This document shows positions 5,629 to 12,873 of a stretch of DNA of 64,000 nt, one piece after another (within the stretch, counting starts at the first letter, position 1; every line of letters starts with the position of its first letter). The stretch is from positions 1-64,000 of the IMG/VR virus record IMGVR_UViG_3300008259_000017, one strand, 5' to 3'. A program made the translations under genes and the position numbers. This stretch comes from a virus. The notes under the pieces were generated by a model. It had not been told where the DNA came from. It saw only the letters and a list, made by a program, of their open reading frames with translations, and did no database searches.

Positions 5629-8322
5629 ATGGCAAGATCATTTACAACCAAAATCGCTGGCGATCAGATTATTCTAGAGAATAACTCTAATCTGAGCACA
5701 CAGGATGGTGGTCTATCAGTAAGCGCAACCGGTGGTCTAAAAGTAGACTTCGCAGTTGTAGCACACAAGTCAACAGTAAACCAGAACCTAGCAGACGAAA
5801 TCGTAGCAAGAACCTCAGCAGTTCTAGCCGAAGAGAATGCAAGAATCGCTGGTGATTCAGTACTAACCTCAAATCTAGCAGTAGAAATTTCAGCAAGAGC
5901 TTCAGCAGTTCTAGCAGAAGAGACCGCAAGAATTGCAGGTGATTCAGTATTAACCTCAAATCTAAACGTAGAAATCTCAGCAAGAGCATCAGCTGTTCTA
6001 GCAGAAGAGAACGCAAGAATTGCAGGCGATTCAGTACTAACTTCAAATCTAGCAGTAGAAGTATCAACAAGAGCATCAGCAGTTGCAGCCGAAGAAGCAG
6101 CAAGAATCGCTGGTGATTCAGTACTAACTTCAAACCTAGCAGTAGAAGTAGCCGCAAGATCAACCGCAGTTGCAGCAGAAGAGTCAGCAAGAATTGCTGG
6201 TGATTCAGTTCTAACTTCAAATCTAGCAGTAGAAGTTTCCGCAAGAGCTTCAGCTGTACTAGCAGAAGAGAATGCAAGAATTGCAGGTGACTCAGTTCTA
6301 ACCTCAAATCTAGCAGTCGAAGTAGCAGCAAGATCAACCGCAGTTGCAGCAGAAGAGTCAGCAAGAATTGCCGGTGACTCAGTATTAACTTCAAACCTAG
6401 CAGTTGAAGTTTCTGCAAGAGCATCAGCAGTACTAGCAGAAGAGACTGCAAGAATTGCAGCAGACTCAGTGCTAACTTCAGATCTAGCAGTAGAAGTCTC
6501 AGCAAGAGCATCAGCTGTTGCCGCAGAGTCAACAGCAAGATCAGCTGCAGATTCAGCACTAGCTTCAGATCTAGCAGTAGAAGTTGCTGCAAGATCAACA
6601 GCAGTAGCTGCAGAGCAGTCATCAAGAATCGCTGCAGATTCAGTATTAACTTCAGACCTAGCAGTCGAAGTTTCAGCAAGAATCTCAGACGTTGGTGCAC
6701 TAGATCTAAGAATCGACAGAGTTGAAGCAGGTCTAACCAAGGGCGTACAGTTCAAGGCTGCTATTAGCGGTGCTGACGAGTCAGCAGTTCTATCAGCAAT
6801 CAAGAGCGCAATCGAGGCAGATCCAACTCACGTTGAGACAATCACAGCTGGCGTTCTAACCATTCTAGATCCAGTAACCAACGCAGGCGTAAGCCCAGTA
6901 GGTTGGGCTTACTACGATGAGACTGGCGCAGACACCTACGTACTAGTAGAAGGTGCAGCAGATGCAGCACTAGGCAAGCTAGCACTACCAGGCATCACAA
7001 GCCACTCAGTAGTAAAGTTTGCTAACTACAAGGAACTAGCAGATTATGCAACAGCAGCAGTTTCAGTTGCTCAGTCAACTCTAACTTCTTCACTAAATGC
7101 AGAAATCTCAGCAAGAATCTCAGTAGTTGCAGTAGAAGAAGCAGCAAGAATTGCAGCAGACTCAGTTCTAACTTCAGACCTAGCAGTCGAAGTTTCAACA
7201 AGAGCTTCAGCAATTGCAGCAGAATCAACAGCAAGATCAGCAGCAGACTCAGCTCTAGCTTCAGATCTAGCAGTTGAAGTATCTACAAGAGCTTCAGCAA
7301 TCGCAGCAGAATCAACCGCAAGATCAGCAGCAGACTCAGCTCTGGCATCTGACCTAGCAGTAGAAGTAGCAGCAAGATCAACAGCAGTAGCAGCTGAGCA
7401 GTCAGCAAGAATTGCAGCAGATTCTGTTCTAACTTCAGATCTAGCAGCAGAAGTTCTAGCAAGATCTACAGCAATGGCAGCAGAGGAGTCAGCAAGAATT
7501 GCTGGTGATTCAGTTCTAACTTCAGGTCTAAACGCAGAAATCTCCGCAAGAATTTCTGTAATGGCAATCGAAGAAGCAGCTAGAATCGCAGCAGATTCAA
7601 CTCTAACTGCAAACCTAAATGCAGAGATTTCAGCAAGAACATCAGCAGTTGCAGCAGAACAGTCAGCAAGAATTGCAGCAGACTCAGTACTAACTTCAAG
7701 CCTAGCAGCTGAAGCTTCAATGAGATTCGCAGCAGATCTATTCGAAGAGACCGCAAGAATTGCAGCAGATTCAACTCTAACTGCAAACCTAGCAGCAGAA
7801 GCTTCAATGAGATTTGCAGCAGATCTATTCGAAGAGACAGCAAGAATTGCAGCAGACTCAACTCTAACTGCAAATCTAGCAGCAGAAGCTTCAATGAGAG
7901 CAGCAGCAGACACAGCACTTGGCTCAAACGGAACAATGAGAGTATTCTCAGGCTCCTTTACAGCAACTGATGCGCTAAAGCTACTAGCATTTGAAGTAGG
8001 TGCAGGCAAGACTCTACTAAACGGATTCAACCTAGAGCATGTAATTGATCCAATCGTAGTAAACAGCAAGGTTCCAGTAAGCTTTGAACTATATGTCAAC
8101 GGCCTACTACTAGCCCCAATGTACGATGGAGCAAACTTCAAGGTATTCGGAACAGCAGATGTAGATGCAGGCGATGCAACAAAGATCGACGGTACCAAGT
8201 TCCTAACAGGTGATTACGCATTCTACAGAAATGTAACTGGACCACAGTTCAGAATTGCATTCAAGTTTGCACTACTATCAACTGACGTAGTAACAATCAA
8301 GTACAACAAGCTTCACTACTAA
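5629..8322 (+). CDS. Long fibre/whisker-like virion protein made of 29-residue repeats (897 aa)
   Basis: The N-terminus (1-52) is a short anchor. Residues 53-342 are ten full 29-aa repeats (consensus NLAVEVSARASAVLAEE, then ARIAxDSVLTS), plus a partial one. About 355-487 is a non-repeat globular insert. Residues 488-748 are nine more repeats, plus a partial one. About 766-897 is a beta-rich C-terminal domain with ELYVNGLLLAP and VVTIKYNK. The alternating Ala/Val/Leu and Arg/Glu pattern predicts long helical coiled coils; 29 residues over 8 turns gives 3.625 residues per turn, nearly straight helices. About 565 repeat residues would span roughly 85 nm if fully helical. Codons are as biased as in the capsid gene (CTA, CAG), so high copy number is inferred. 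Ribosome site AGGAG at 5613-5617; a terminator follows. It is a fibre or whisker on head or tail; attachment site unknown. Confidence 0.75.
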   Translation: MARSFTTKIAGDQIILENNSNLSTQDGGLSVSATGGLKVDFAVVAHKSTVNQNLADEIVARTSAVLAEENARIAGDSVLTSNLAVEISARASAVLAEETARIAGDSVLTSNLNVEISARASAVLAEENARIAGDSVLTSNLAVEVSTRASAVAAEEAARIAGDSVLTSNLAVEVAARSTAVAAEESARIAGDSVLTSNLAVEVSARASAVLAEENARIAGDSVLTSNLAVEVAARSTAVAAEESARIAGDSVLTSNLAVEVSARASAVLAEETARIAADSVLTSDLAVEVSARASAVAAESTARSAADSALASDLAVEVAARSTAVAAEQSSRIAADSVLTSDLAVEVSARISDVGALDLRIDRVEAGLTKGVQFKAAISGADESAVLSAIKSAIEADPTHVETITAGVLTILDPVTNAGVSPVGWAYYDETGADTYVLVEGAADAALGKLALPGITSHSVVKFANYKELADYATAAVSVAQSTLTSSLNAEISARISVVAVEEAARIAADSVLTSDLAVEVSTRASAIAAESTARSAADSALASDLAVEVSTRASAIAAESTARSAADSALASDLAVEVAARSTAVAAEQSARIAADSVLTSDLAAEVLARSTAMAAEESARIAGDSVLTSGLNAEISARISVMAIEEAARIAADSTLTANLNAEISARTSAVAAEQSARIAADSVLTSSLAAEASMRFAADLFEETARIAADSTLTANLAAEASMRFAADLFEETARIAADSTLTANLAAEASMRAAADTALGSNGTMRVFSGSFTATDALKLLAFEVGAGKTLLNGFNLEHVIDPIVVNSKVPVSFELYVNGLLLAPMYDGANFKVFGTADVDAGDATKIDGTKFLTGDYAFYRNVTGPQFRIAFKFALLSTDVVTIKYNKLHY
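5785..6654 (+). repeat. Ten tandem 87-bp in-frame coding repeats (block A)
   Basis: Each unit encodes 29 residues starting N/D-L-A/N-x-E and ending DSVLTS or DSALAS. Units differ mainly at synonymous sites and in a few alternating variants (SARASAVLAEEN versus AARSTAVAAEES), so the array is homogenised at protein level but not fully at DNA level. Confidence 0.9.
7090..7872 (+). repeat. Nine tandem 87-bp in-frame coding repeats (block B)
   Basis: This is the same 29-residue unit as block A, resumed after the globular insert. Two adjacent units (residues 517-574) are identical in protein sequence. The last two full units diverge to SLAAEASMRFAADLFEE. A truncated unit follows before the C-terminal domain. 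Confidence 0.9.
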
Positions 8323-8340
8323 TTAACTTAGTATAAGCTA

Positions 8341-8369
8341 AGGGTGGCAGGCAACTGCCACCCTTTTTT
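8341..8369 (+). terminator. Rho-independent terminator after the repeat fibre
   Basis: AGGGTGGCAG (8341-8350) pairs with CTGCCACCCT (8355-8364) across the stable tetraloop GCAA, followed by a run of T to 8369. It closes the highly expressed fibre gene. Confidence 0.93.
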
Positions 8370-8412
8370 GTTTTTATTTTTAGCATAAAGTAAAATACTG
8401 TAGAGGTTGTAT

Positions 8413-8742
8413 ATGAGCAAAGATTCAAAAGTTAAAAGTTTAATTTCAAAGATAGAGACTTCAAAGATTGAGGCAGTAAAAGCACAGGCCTACTCTGAAG
8501 GATATTTTGATTGTATCAGTGATTTTATGGAAGGAAGGTTAGAGGAAATTACAAAGGTATTTGATGCAAAATATGATGGCTCAATTAGATTGCAAGTATA
8601 TAGTGAAATTCTTCCAACTCTAAAAGATATAGATGCATCAGAATCTGCTAAGCAAGAGCAGGCACCGCAAACACCACCTATTGATCCTAATCACCCATCA
8701 GTTAGGGCCAAGGAGTTTATGGCAAGACTAGAGGGCAGGTAA
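8413..8742 (+). CDS. Hypothetical small helical protein (109 aa)
   Basis: Not recognised. The best start is ATG 8413, six bases after AGAGG (8402-8406); an in-frame TTG at 8407 is too close to that site. The sequence is Lys/Glu-rich and helical for residues 1-75, then Pro-rich (QTPPIDPNHPSV), then a short basic helix KEFMARLEGR. No Cys cluster, signal peptide or membrane segment. Its TAA overlaps the next ATG by one base (TAATG), so the pair are co-translated. It comes after a strong terminator and before a bidirectional terminator, so the pair form a two-gene unit. Phage morphogenesis accessory function is a guess only. Confidence 0.65.
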   Translation: MSKDSKVKSLISKIETSKIEAVKAQAYSEGYFDCISDFMEGRLEEITKVFDAKYDGSIRLQVYSEILPTLKDIDASESAKQEQAPQTPPIDPNHPSVRAKEFMARLEGR

Positions 8743-9044
8743 TGCCTGTTTTTACAAAATCAGTGAAAATACTTTCAGAGGAAAGGGCGGCTATTGATGG
8801 AGCCTCTCATTATTCTGATATTCTTAATCAATACGAAGGAATATATAATAGTGAAAAAGACACCGAAAGCTTTCAAGATTTATTAAGATTAAGAAAATGG
8901 ATTGCTTTATATGTAAAATGGGCAGAAAAATGGCACATGGAAAATATGAAGCCTGGTGATGATATGTTTGTAAATAAAGAGGATTTTATGGGATATCCTC
9001 CAAGACCCACTGCCCCTAGAAAAAATCCATTTGAACCATTATAA
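8742..9044 (+). CDS. Hypothetical protein (100 aa), coupled to the previous gene
   Basis: Not recognised. The start ATG 8742 overlaps the upstream stop by one base. Seen: helical region rich in Trp, Tyr and Leu (LRLRKWIALYVKWAEKW, residues about 45-65) and a Pro-rich end (MGYPPRPTAPRKNPFEPL). The aromatic amphipathic helix with a Pro-rich tail suggests a protein-binding adaptor, but nothing specific. The stop lies right at the base of a terminator hairpin. Confidence 0.65.
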   Translation: MPVFTKSVKILSEERAAIDGASHYSDILNQYEGIYNSEKDTESFQDLLRLRKWIALYVKWAEKWHMENMKPGDDMFVNKEDFMGYPPRPTAPRKNPFEPL

Positions 9045-9070
9045 AAAAGCGCCCAGTTGGGCGCTTTTTT
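9043..9070 (+). terminator. Bidirectional terminator between convergent genes
   Basis: AAAAAAGCGCCCA (9043-9055) pairs with TGGGCGCTTTTTT (9058-9070), a tight hairpin with A run on one side and T run on the other. It serves the + strand pair that ends at 9044 and the - strand glycosyltransferase gene that ends at 9072. Confidence 0.92.
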
Positions 9071-9071
9071 A

Positions 9072-10142
9072 TTATATTGATTTTATTAAATCTTTATACA
9101 TCTTCTGAACAGCTGGATTTTTAATTGAAAATTTCCAAAGGACTTCTTTTGCAGCATGTAATGATTTTTGAGACATATGATCATTTGTTTCAATTGCTTG
9201 TTTTAATTTTTCTTTTCCAATGTTGACATTAAACTTTGGATAAAAATAACCAGCTTCTTTGCAAAACTCACTATTATGAACAATTGGATAATTTAAATAT
9301 AAAGATTCCAAAGTTACATAATTTAGATCATTATAAAAATGGTTAGAAACTATTACTCCAAATTTCTTTTGATCAAGTAATTTTATTAAAGAATATCTTA
9401 ATTCTGGTTTTAATTTTTTTGCTTTAAATAAATCTGTATTTTCAATCATTTTTTTAAAATTCAAATCTGTTTCTAAATGTTTTGATCCATATAAATACAT
9501 TGTCTCTATTAAAGAGTTATCCTCTCTTTCTAAAGCTTCTGCTATGTAAAGAGGGGTAATATAATTCTTTGAAATACTTATGTTTGGCTCAAGGCAAGCC
9601 ACATTCTTTTTGTTTGTTATATTGGAAAATTTTTCATTTATTTTATATTCTGGTTTTATACTTCCATCAATAAACCAAGGCTCCCAAATATAAGGAAGTA
9701 TTTTTACTTTTGCCTTGCTTGTAGCCTCGACAAATGATTTATAAAATTCATAATGTGGAGATATCCATGTTTCAACACCTTCTCTATGTATTCCAACTCC
9801 AGAGTCTGGATTGTGTAGCATTCCCTCTATTAAATAGAATAAAGAATTTCCATAATTTATAGATACAACTTTTATATTTTTTTCTATACATATATTTACT
9901 ATGCTTGTTTCTATCATGTATGCTGCTTCAAGGATTAAGAAATATTTATCTACAGAATCAGCAGTTAGTTTTTCTTGCTTCATATCCATAAAATATGTAT
10001 TATCTTCTTCTGCTCTTGTTAATGCAACAACATCATAGCCCATATTTTTTAATAGTTTAATTAAAAAATAACAATTTTGATTTAATCCATTTGACCATAT
10101 TTTGCTAGAGTCATTTGTTGTTATTCCAATTTTTTTTATCAT
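9072..10142 (-). CDS. DUF2827-type putative glycosyltransferase (copy 1)
   Basis: 356 aa. The whole layout matches DUF2827, a GT-B-like glycosyltransferase family: SNGLNQNCYFL near the N-terminus (residues 17-27), PYIWEPWFI (about 149), EPNISISKNYITPLYIAEA (about 183), and near the C-terminus YLNYPIVHNSEFCKEAGYFY (about 280-298). In GT-B enzymes the region around the EPNIS and HNS motifs forms the nucleotide-sugar domain; I infer sugar transfer from an activated donor in the cytoplasm. Acceptor unknown: virion protein, DNA or host surface polymer are all possible. It is the second gene of a two-gene - strand operon; its ATG overlaps the upstream gene's TGA (ATGA). A bidirectional terminator follows. 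It is a paralogue of its neighbour, with low overall identity by eye but the same motif order. Confidence 0.8.
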   Translation of the reverse strand: MIKKIGITTNDSSKIWSNGLNQNCYFLIKLLKNMGYDVVALTRAEEDNTYFMDMKQEKLTADSVDKYFLILEAAYMIETSIVNICIEKNIKVVSINYGNSLFYLIEGMLHNPDSGVGIHREGVETWISPHYEFYKSFVEATSKAKVKILPYIWEPWFIDGSIKPEYKINEKFSNITNKKNVACLEPNISISKNYITPLYIAEALEREDNSLIETMYLYGSKHLETDLNFKKMIENTDLFKAKKLKPELRYSLIKLLDQKKFGVIVSNHFYNDLNYVTLESLYLNYPIVHNSEFCKEAGYFYPKFNVNIGKEKLKQAIETNDHMSQKSLHAAKEVLWKFSIKNPAVQKMYKDLIKSI

Positions 10143-11206
10143 TTTATTAATTCCTTAATTAAATTTTCAATTCTTTCTTGATTACTTTTATTGTCAGTAG
10201 AATGGCTCTCAATTTTATTTAAATATTTATTTTTATGATCATTGTAATCAAAATTTAATATAGCTTTTTTTAATTGTTTTGCACCTTCAATTGCGTCAAA
10301 GTCATTATAAAAATAACCAACATCTTTAAAAGACATGCTATTATGAACTAATGGTCTTTTGTAGAATAACAACTCTAAATAATAATAATTATTTTCATTA
10401 CATACTTGATGAGCAATAAAAGTGTTTAAAACATCATTTGAAAGAATAACATGTAAAGGTATTCTTTTGTGTGCAAATACTTTTTTATTTTTCACTATAT
10501 CAAGCTTATCATAAAAACTTTTAAACATTTTATTCTCTAGTTTTTTATCTATAGATCCAATGTAAACTCTTTCTACAAGCTCTGGATTGGTATAGTTTAA
10601 GCCTTCCGCTATTCCAATTGGAACAATTGAAGTCTTGTAAAAGTTATAATTAGAATCAATTGTTCCAATTTTCTTTAACTGCTCTTTTGATTTTAAGTCA
10701 CAATTTTTATAAAAATCTTTATCATTTTTTATTAGAAAATCTGGATCCCATAAAAAAGGAATTGTATCTACATCAGTTCTGGTCATCGTAGATATTAAGC
10801 TTGAAAATTCCTCATGAGCTTCTTGTATCCAAATATTACAAGAATTTGAAAAATTTGATTTTGATAAAGAAGTATTTAATTCTTTATTATTTACAGCCTC
10901 AAATTGATTCATCATCATATTGTGATGAATATTTAAAACTATTTTTTTTCCTTTTGATGATATCTGATTGAAAATTTCATCTTGATTTATCTTGCTGCAG
11001 TTTATAAAAAAATCATAATTTTTTATTTTTGAAAAGTTTAAGTTTTTGGTCTCTTCTTCAAAAAATTCAATTTTTCTATAAAAAGAGACTATATCAACAT
11101 CATGCTTTAATTTTTTCAATATTTTGTTTAAAAAGTAAGCATTTTGATCTGCGCCATCAACCCATGGCTGAGTTATGTTATCGCATATTATTCCTATTTT
11201 TGACAT
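10139..11206 (-). CDS. DUF2827-type putative glycosyltransferase (copy 2)
   Basis: 355 aa, nearly the same length as copy 1 and with collinear motifs: WVDGADQNAYFLNKIL (residues about 15-30), PFLWDPDFL (about 149), a degenerate TIDSNYNFYKTSIVPIGIAE in place of EPNIS, then FIAHQVCNENNYYYLELL and RPLVHNSMSFKDVGYFYNDFD (about 280-300). The loss of the Glu-Pro of the EPNIS motif may change donor specificity or activity. The start at 11206 has GAGG upstream on the - strand (TGAGGTTTTAAAATG). It is the first gene of the - strand pair, facing away from the 11.27 kb structural genes across a short palindromic spacer. AT-rich codons. The likely role is modification of a phage or host component. Confidence 0.75.
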   Translation of the reverse strand: MSKIGIICDNITQPWVDGADQNAYFLNKILKKLKHDVDIVSFYRKIEFFEEETKNLNFSKIKNYDFFINCSKINQDEIFNQISSKGKKIVLNIHHNMMMNQFEAVNNKELNTSLSKSNFSNSCNIWIQEAHEEFSSLISTMTRTDVDTIPFLWDPDFLIKNDKDFYKNCDLKSKEQLKKIGTIDSNYNFYKTSIVPIGIAEGLNYTNPELVERVYIGSIDKKLENKMFKSFYDKLDIVKNKKVFAHKRIPLHVILSNDVLNTFIAHQVCNENNYYYLELLFYKRPLVHNSMSFKDVGYFYNDFDAIEGAKQLKKAILNFDYNDHKNKYLNKIESHSTDNKSNQERIENLIKELIK

Positions 11207-11219
11207 TTTAAAACCTCAT

Positions 11220-11243
11220 ATTAATATTATTAGTAATATTAAT
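11220..11243. promoter_or_regulatory. Perfect inverted repeat in the only divergent intergenic region
   Basis: ATTAATATTA (11220-11229) and TAATATTAAT (11234-11243) are exact reverse complements separated by TTAG. The element lies in the 62-base gap between the divergent 11206(-) and 11269(+) genes, where promoters must sit for the - strand pair. Operator-like by position. All-A/T composition makes chance plausible. Confidence 0.35.
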
Positions 11244-11268
11244 TACTATAATATAGGAAATTAATAAA

Positions 11269-11535
11269 GTGGCAACAATTAATATTACTACAGGACAAGT
11301 TACCCAAGAATATATTAAAGAAGATCTTTCTAATTCTTTGGTCTCTGGAGTTCAAACATATAATACAGCTTATAAATTTAAACAATCCACACTAGAAGTT
11401 CATTATAATGGACTCTTATTAAGAGAATTGCATGAATATGTGGAAAATTCAAATAGAACTTCATTTACTTTTTTGCCCGAAATAAACTTTGTGTTAAATG
11501 ATAACAGTTTAATTATCAAATATGTAAGAGGATAG
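11269..11535 (+). CDS. Small beta-sandwich structural module (88 aa)
   Basis: The start is GTG 11269, with AGGA at 11255-11258. The core reads STLEVHYNGLLLREL, then TSFTFLPEINFVLNDNSL, then IIKYVRG. This is the same scheme as the C-terminal domain of the 29-residue-repeat fibre (ELYVNGLLLAP ... VVTIKYNK): a strand, YNGLLL turn, ligand-like strands and a final IKY strand, a layout common in phage fibre and baseplate modules. So this may be a free-standing fibre-tip or attachment domain. Function inferred only. It begins a + strand run that continues without gaps into the neck and fibre genes; 9 bases separate it from the next gene. Confidence 0.6.
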   Translation: MATINITTGQVTQEYIKEDLSNSLVSGVQTYNTAYKFKQSTLEVHYNGLLLRELHEYVENSNRTSFTFLPEINFVLNDNSLIIKYVRG

Positions 11536-11544
11536 GAGGATTTA

Positions 11545-11880
11545 ATGGCACTAGGAAGTTATTTTTTGGGAGCAAAAGTTAGAATTCCAATAAATGTCAC
11601 CGTTGATGGAACTCCTTTGCTTGGGGTTATTCCAGTTATAGAAAGAATTATACTGCCAAACGGAGCAATAGAAACTGGATTTCCAAAAACTATGATAGCA
11701 ACTCATCAAAATTCTTCTATATATTATTTGGATTATACACCAAAAACAATAGGAGACTATATTGTAATATCTAAAATTACATATATGGGAAAAGATTATA
11801 ATACAATTGAAAATTTTACTGTAAACGATAGTGTACTAAAAGTTGTATCTAAAACACCACCAAGATCAGTAGCGAGTTAA
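11545..11880 (+). CDS. Small Ig-like/beta-sandwich virion protein (111 aa)
   Basis: Not assigned to a named family. Predicted beta-rich throughout: VRIPINVTVDGTPLLG, then SIYYLDYTPKTIGDYIVISK, then NFTVNDSVLKVV. The segment YYLDYTP..IGDYIV..IT resembles the N-terminal domain of the next gene product (YKYSYMVPSQSSIGMWKDT ... EFTFLV), so the two are probably related Ig-like modules, one alone and one fused. The ribosome site is excellent (AGGAGG, 11535-11540). It lies between a small fibre-module gene and a neck-like gene, so a head-tail joining or decoration role is plausible. Confidence 0.6.
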   Translation: MALGSYFLGAKVRIPINVTVDGTPLLGVIPVIERIILPNGAIETGFPKTMIATHQNSSIYYLDYTPKTIGDYIVISKITYMGKDYNTIENFTVNDSVLKVVSKTPPRSVAS

Positions 11881-11885
11881 TAACA

Positions 11886-12797
11886 ATGGCAAATGCACGA
11901 GGAAGAGCAGTAATAGGTCAAGTTGTTGATTTGACTGTAACATTTTATGGATTTGATGGAGCTCCAACAAATACCGATAATTTTCCAACTATACAGATTG
12001 CAGACCAGAATGGCGCAATATTAGTTACAACGACTTCTGCAGGAATTACAAATACGTCAGATGGCGTATATAAGTATTCTTACATGGTTCCATCACAATC
12101 ATCAATTGGCATGTGGAAAGACACATGGGATGCATCAATTGACGGATCTAGAGTTTTAAATGAATTTACATTTTTAGTTGTAAATGAAGCAAGCTCAGTT
12201 CCCATTGGAGAAGTAAAGCTAGGAGATGAGGTGCTATTCGATTTTAGCCAGCAAGAATTGGAAGGTATCAATGTGCTGCTAAAGTATTTAAAAGCTAGAC
12301 TTCGCTCTGACGGCAAAAAACCAAAGAGAGATAAGTTTGGAGCATTTGTTTATGATTCATATGGCGAACTTGTTACCGAGGATTGCAACGTATTCACCGA
12401 TGAAATTTTAGTATGCTTTTTGTGCCAATCCTTATCCGAATTCAATTCTACCCCGTTCTTTACATCCTATCTTTTTTCCGACCAGATAATTTATAAAACC
12501 TTTGCCAATATAATCGTAGAGGGAGCTTACGTTGTGGCATTAGCATCACAAGCATTGGTAGAAAAGGGTAGGGACTTTACCATAAGTGACGGCGGTATCT
12601 CCTACCAGCCACCAGCCCTTGGAGATTTTTTGCAAAGCCACTATCAAAATTGGTTGACAACCTACCGCGATAGGCTTAAGTTTATTAAGGCTTCCATTCG
12701 CCCTGGTCCTGTATCGTTCGGAACCTACACAAACCTTGGAAGTAACAATCCTGCCTTCACGAGGCTGAGGCACATGCGTTCAAGAAGAATTATATAA
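11886..12797 (+). CDS. Ig-like plus helical protein, possible neck/adaptor protein (303 aa)
   Basis: Two parts. Residues 1-105 are an Ig-like sandwich related to the preceding small protein (VVDLTVTFYGFDGAPT, YKYSYMVP, NEFTFLVV). Residues 110-303 are mostly helical (QQELEGINVLLKYLKARL; AYVVALASQALVEKGRDF; GDFLQSHYQNWLTTYRDRLK) and end in a basic tail RLRHMRSRRII. A helical body with basic tail is reminiscent of head-tail connector or neck proteins in large myoviruses, but the family was not recognised. Start at ATG 11886 lacks a strong ribosome site, so coupling to the upstream gene (stop 11880) is likely. Codons of the second half include CGC and CGT for Arg, unusual for this window, which suggests a recombinational join between the two domains. 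Confidence 0.6.
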   Translation: MANARGRAVIGQVVDLTVTFYGFDGAPTNTDNFPTIQIADQNGAILVTTTSAGITNTSDGVYKYSYMVPSQSSIGMWKDTWDASIDGSRVLNEFTFLVVNEASSVPIGEVKLGDEVLFDFSQQELEGINVLLKYLKARLRSDGKKPKRDKFGAFVYDSYGELVTEDCNVFTDEILVCFLCQSLSEFNSTPFFTSYLFSDQIIYKTFANIIVEGAYVVALASQALVEKGRDFTISDGGISYQPPALGDFLQSHYQNWLTTYRDRLKFIKASIRPGPVSFGTYTNLGSNNPAFTRLRHMRSRRII

Positions 12798-12873
12798 GTT
12801 CTTGATGGAATAGTATAGTATAAGATTGAGGAGTTTTGTACTGTGCTAAGTAGAATAAAAATGGAAGGTTTAA

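Noticed and set aside
5785-7872. Tandem repeats considered as CRISPR or non-coding satellite
   Set aside because: Unit length is a constant 87 bases with no spacers, the frame is maintained throughout, and variation is largely synonymous: it is a protein repeat.
5664-8198. Long - strand reading frames (379, 337, 375 and 118 aa) opposite the repeat fibre
   Set aside because: They arise because the 87-bp repeat with GCA/CTA/TCA codons has no stops in the other frames. Products are monotonous (Leu-rich or Ala/Ser/Thr-rich) and have no ribosome sites.
11247-11252. TATAAT box on the + strand before 11269
   Set aside because: A transcript from it would start near 11259, after the AGGA ribosome site of the GTG start, and no -35 is visible.
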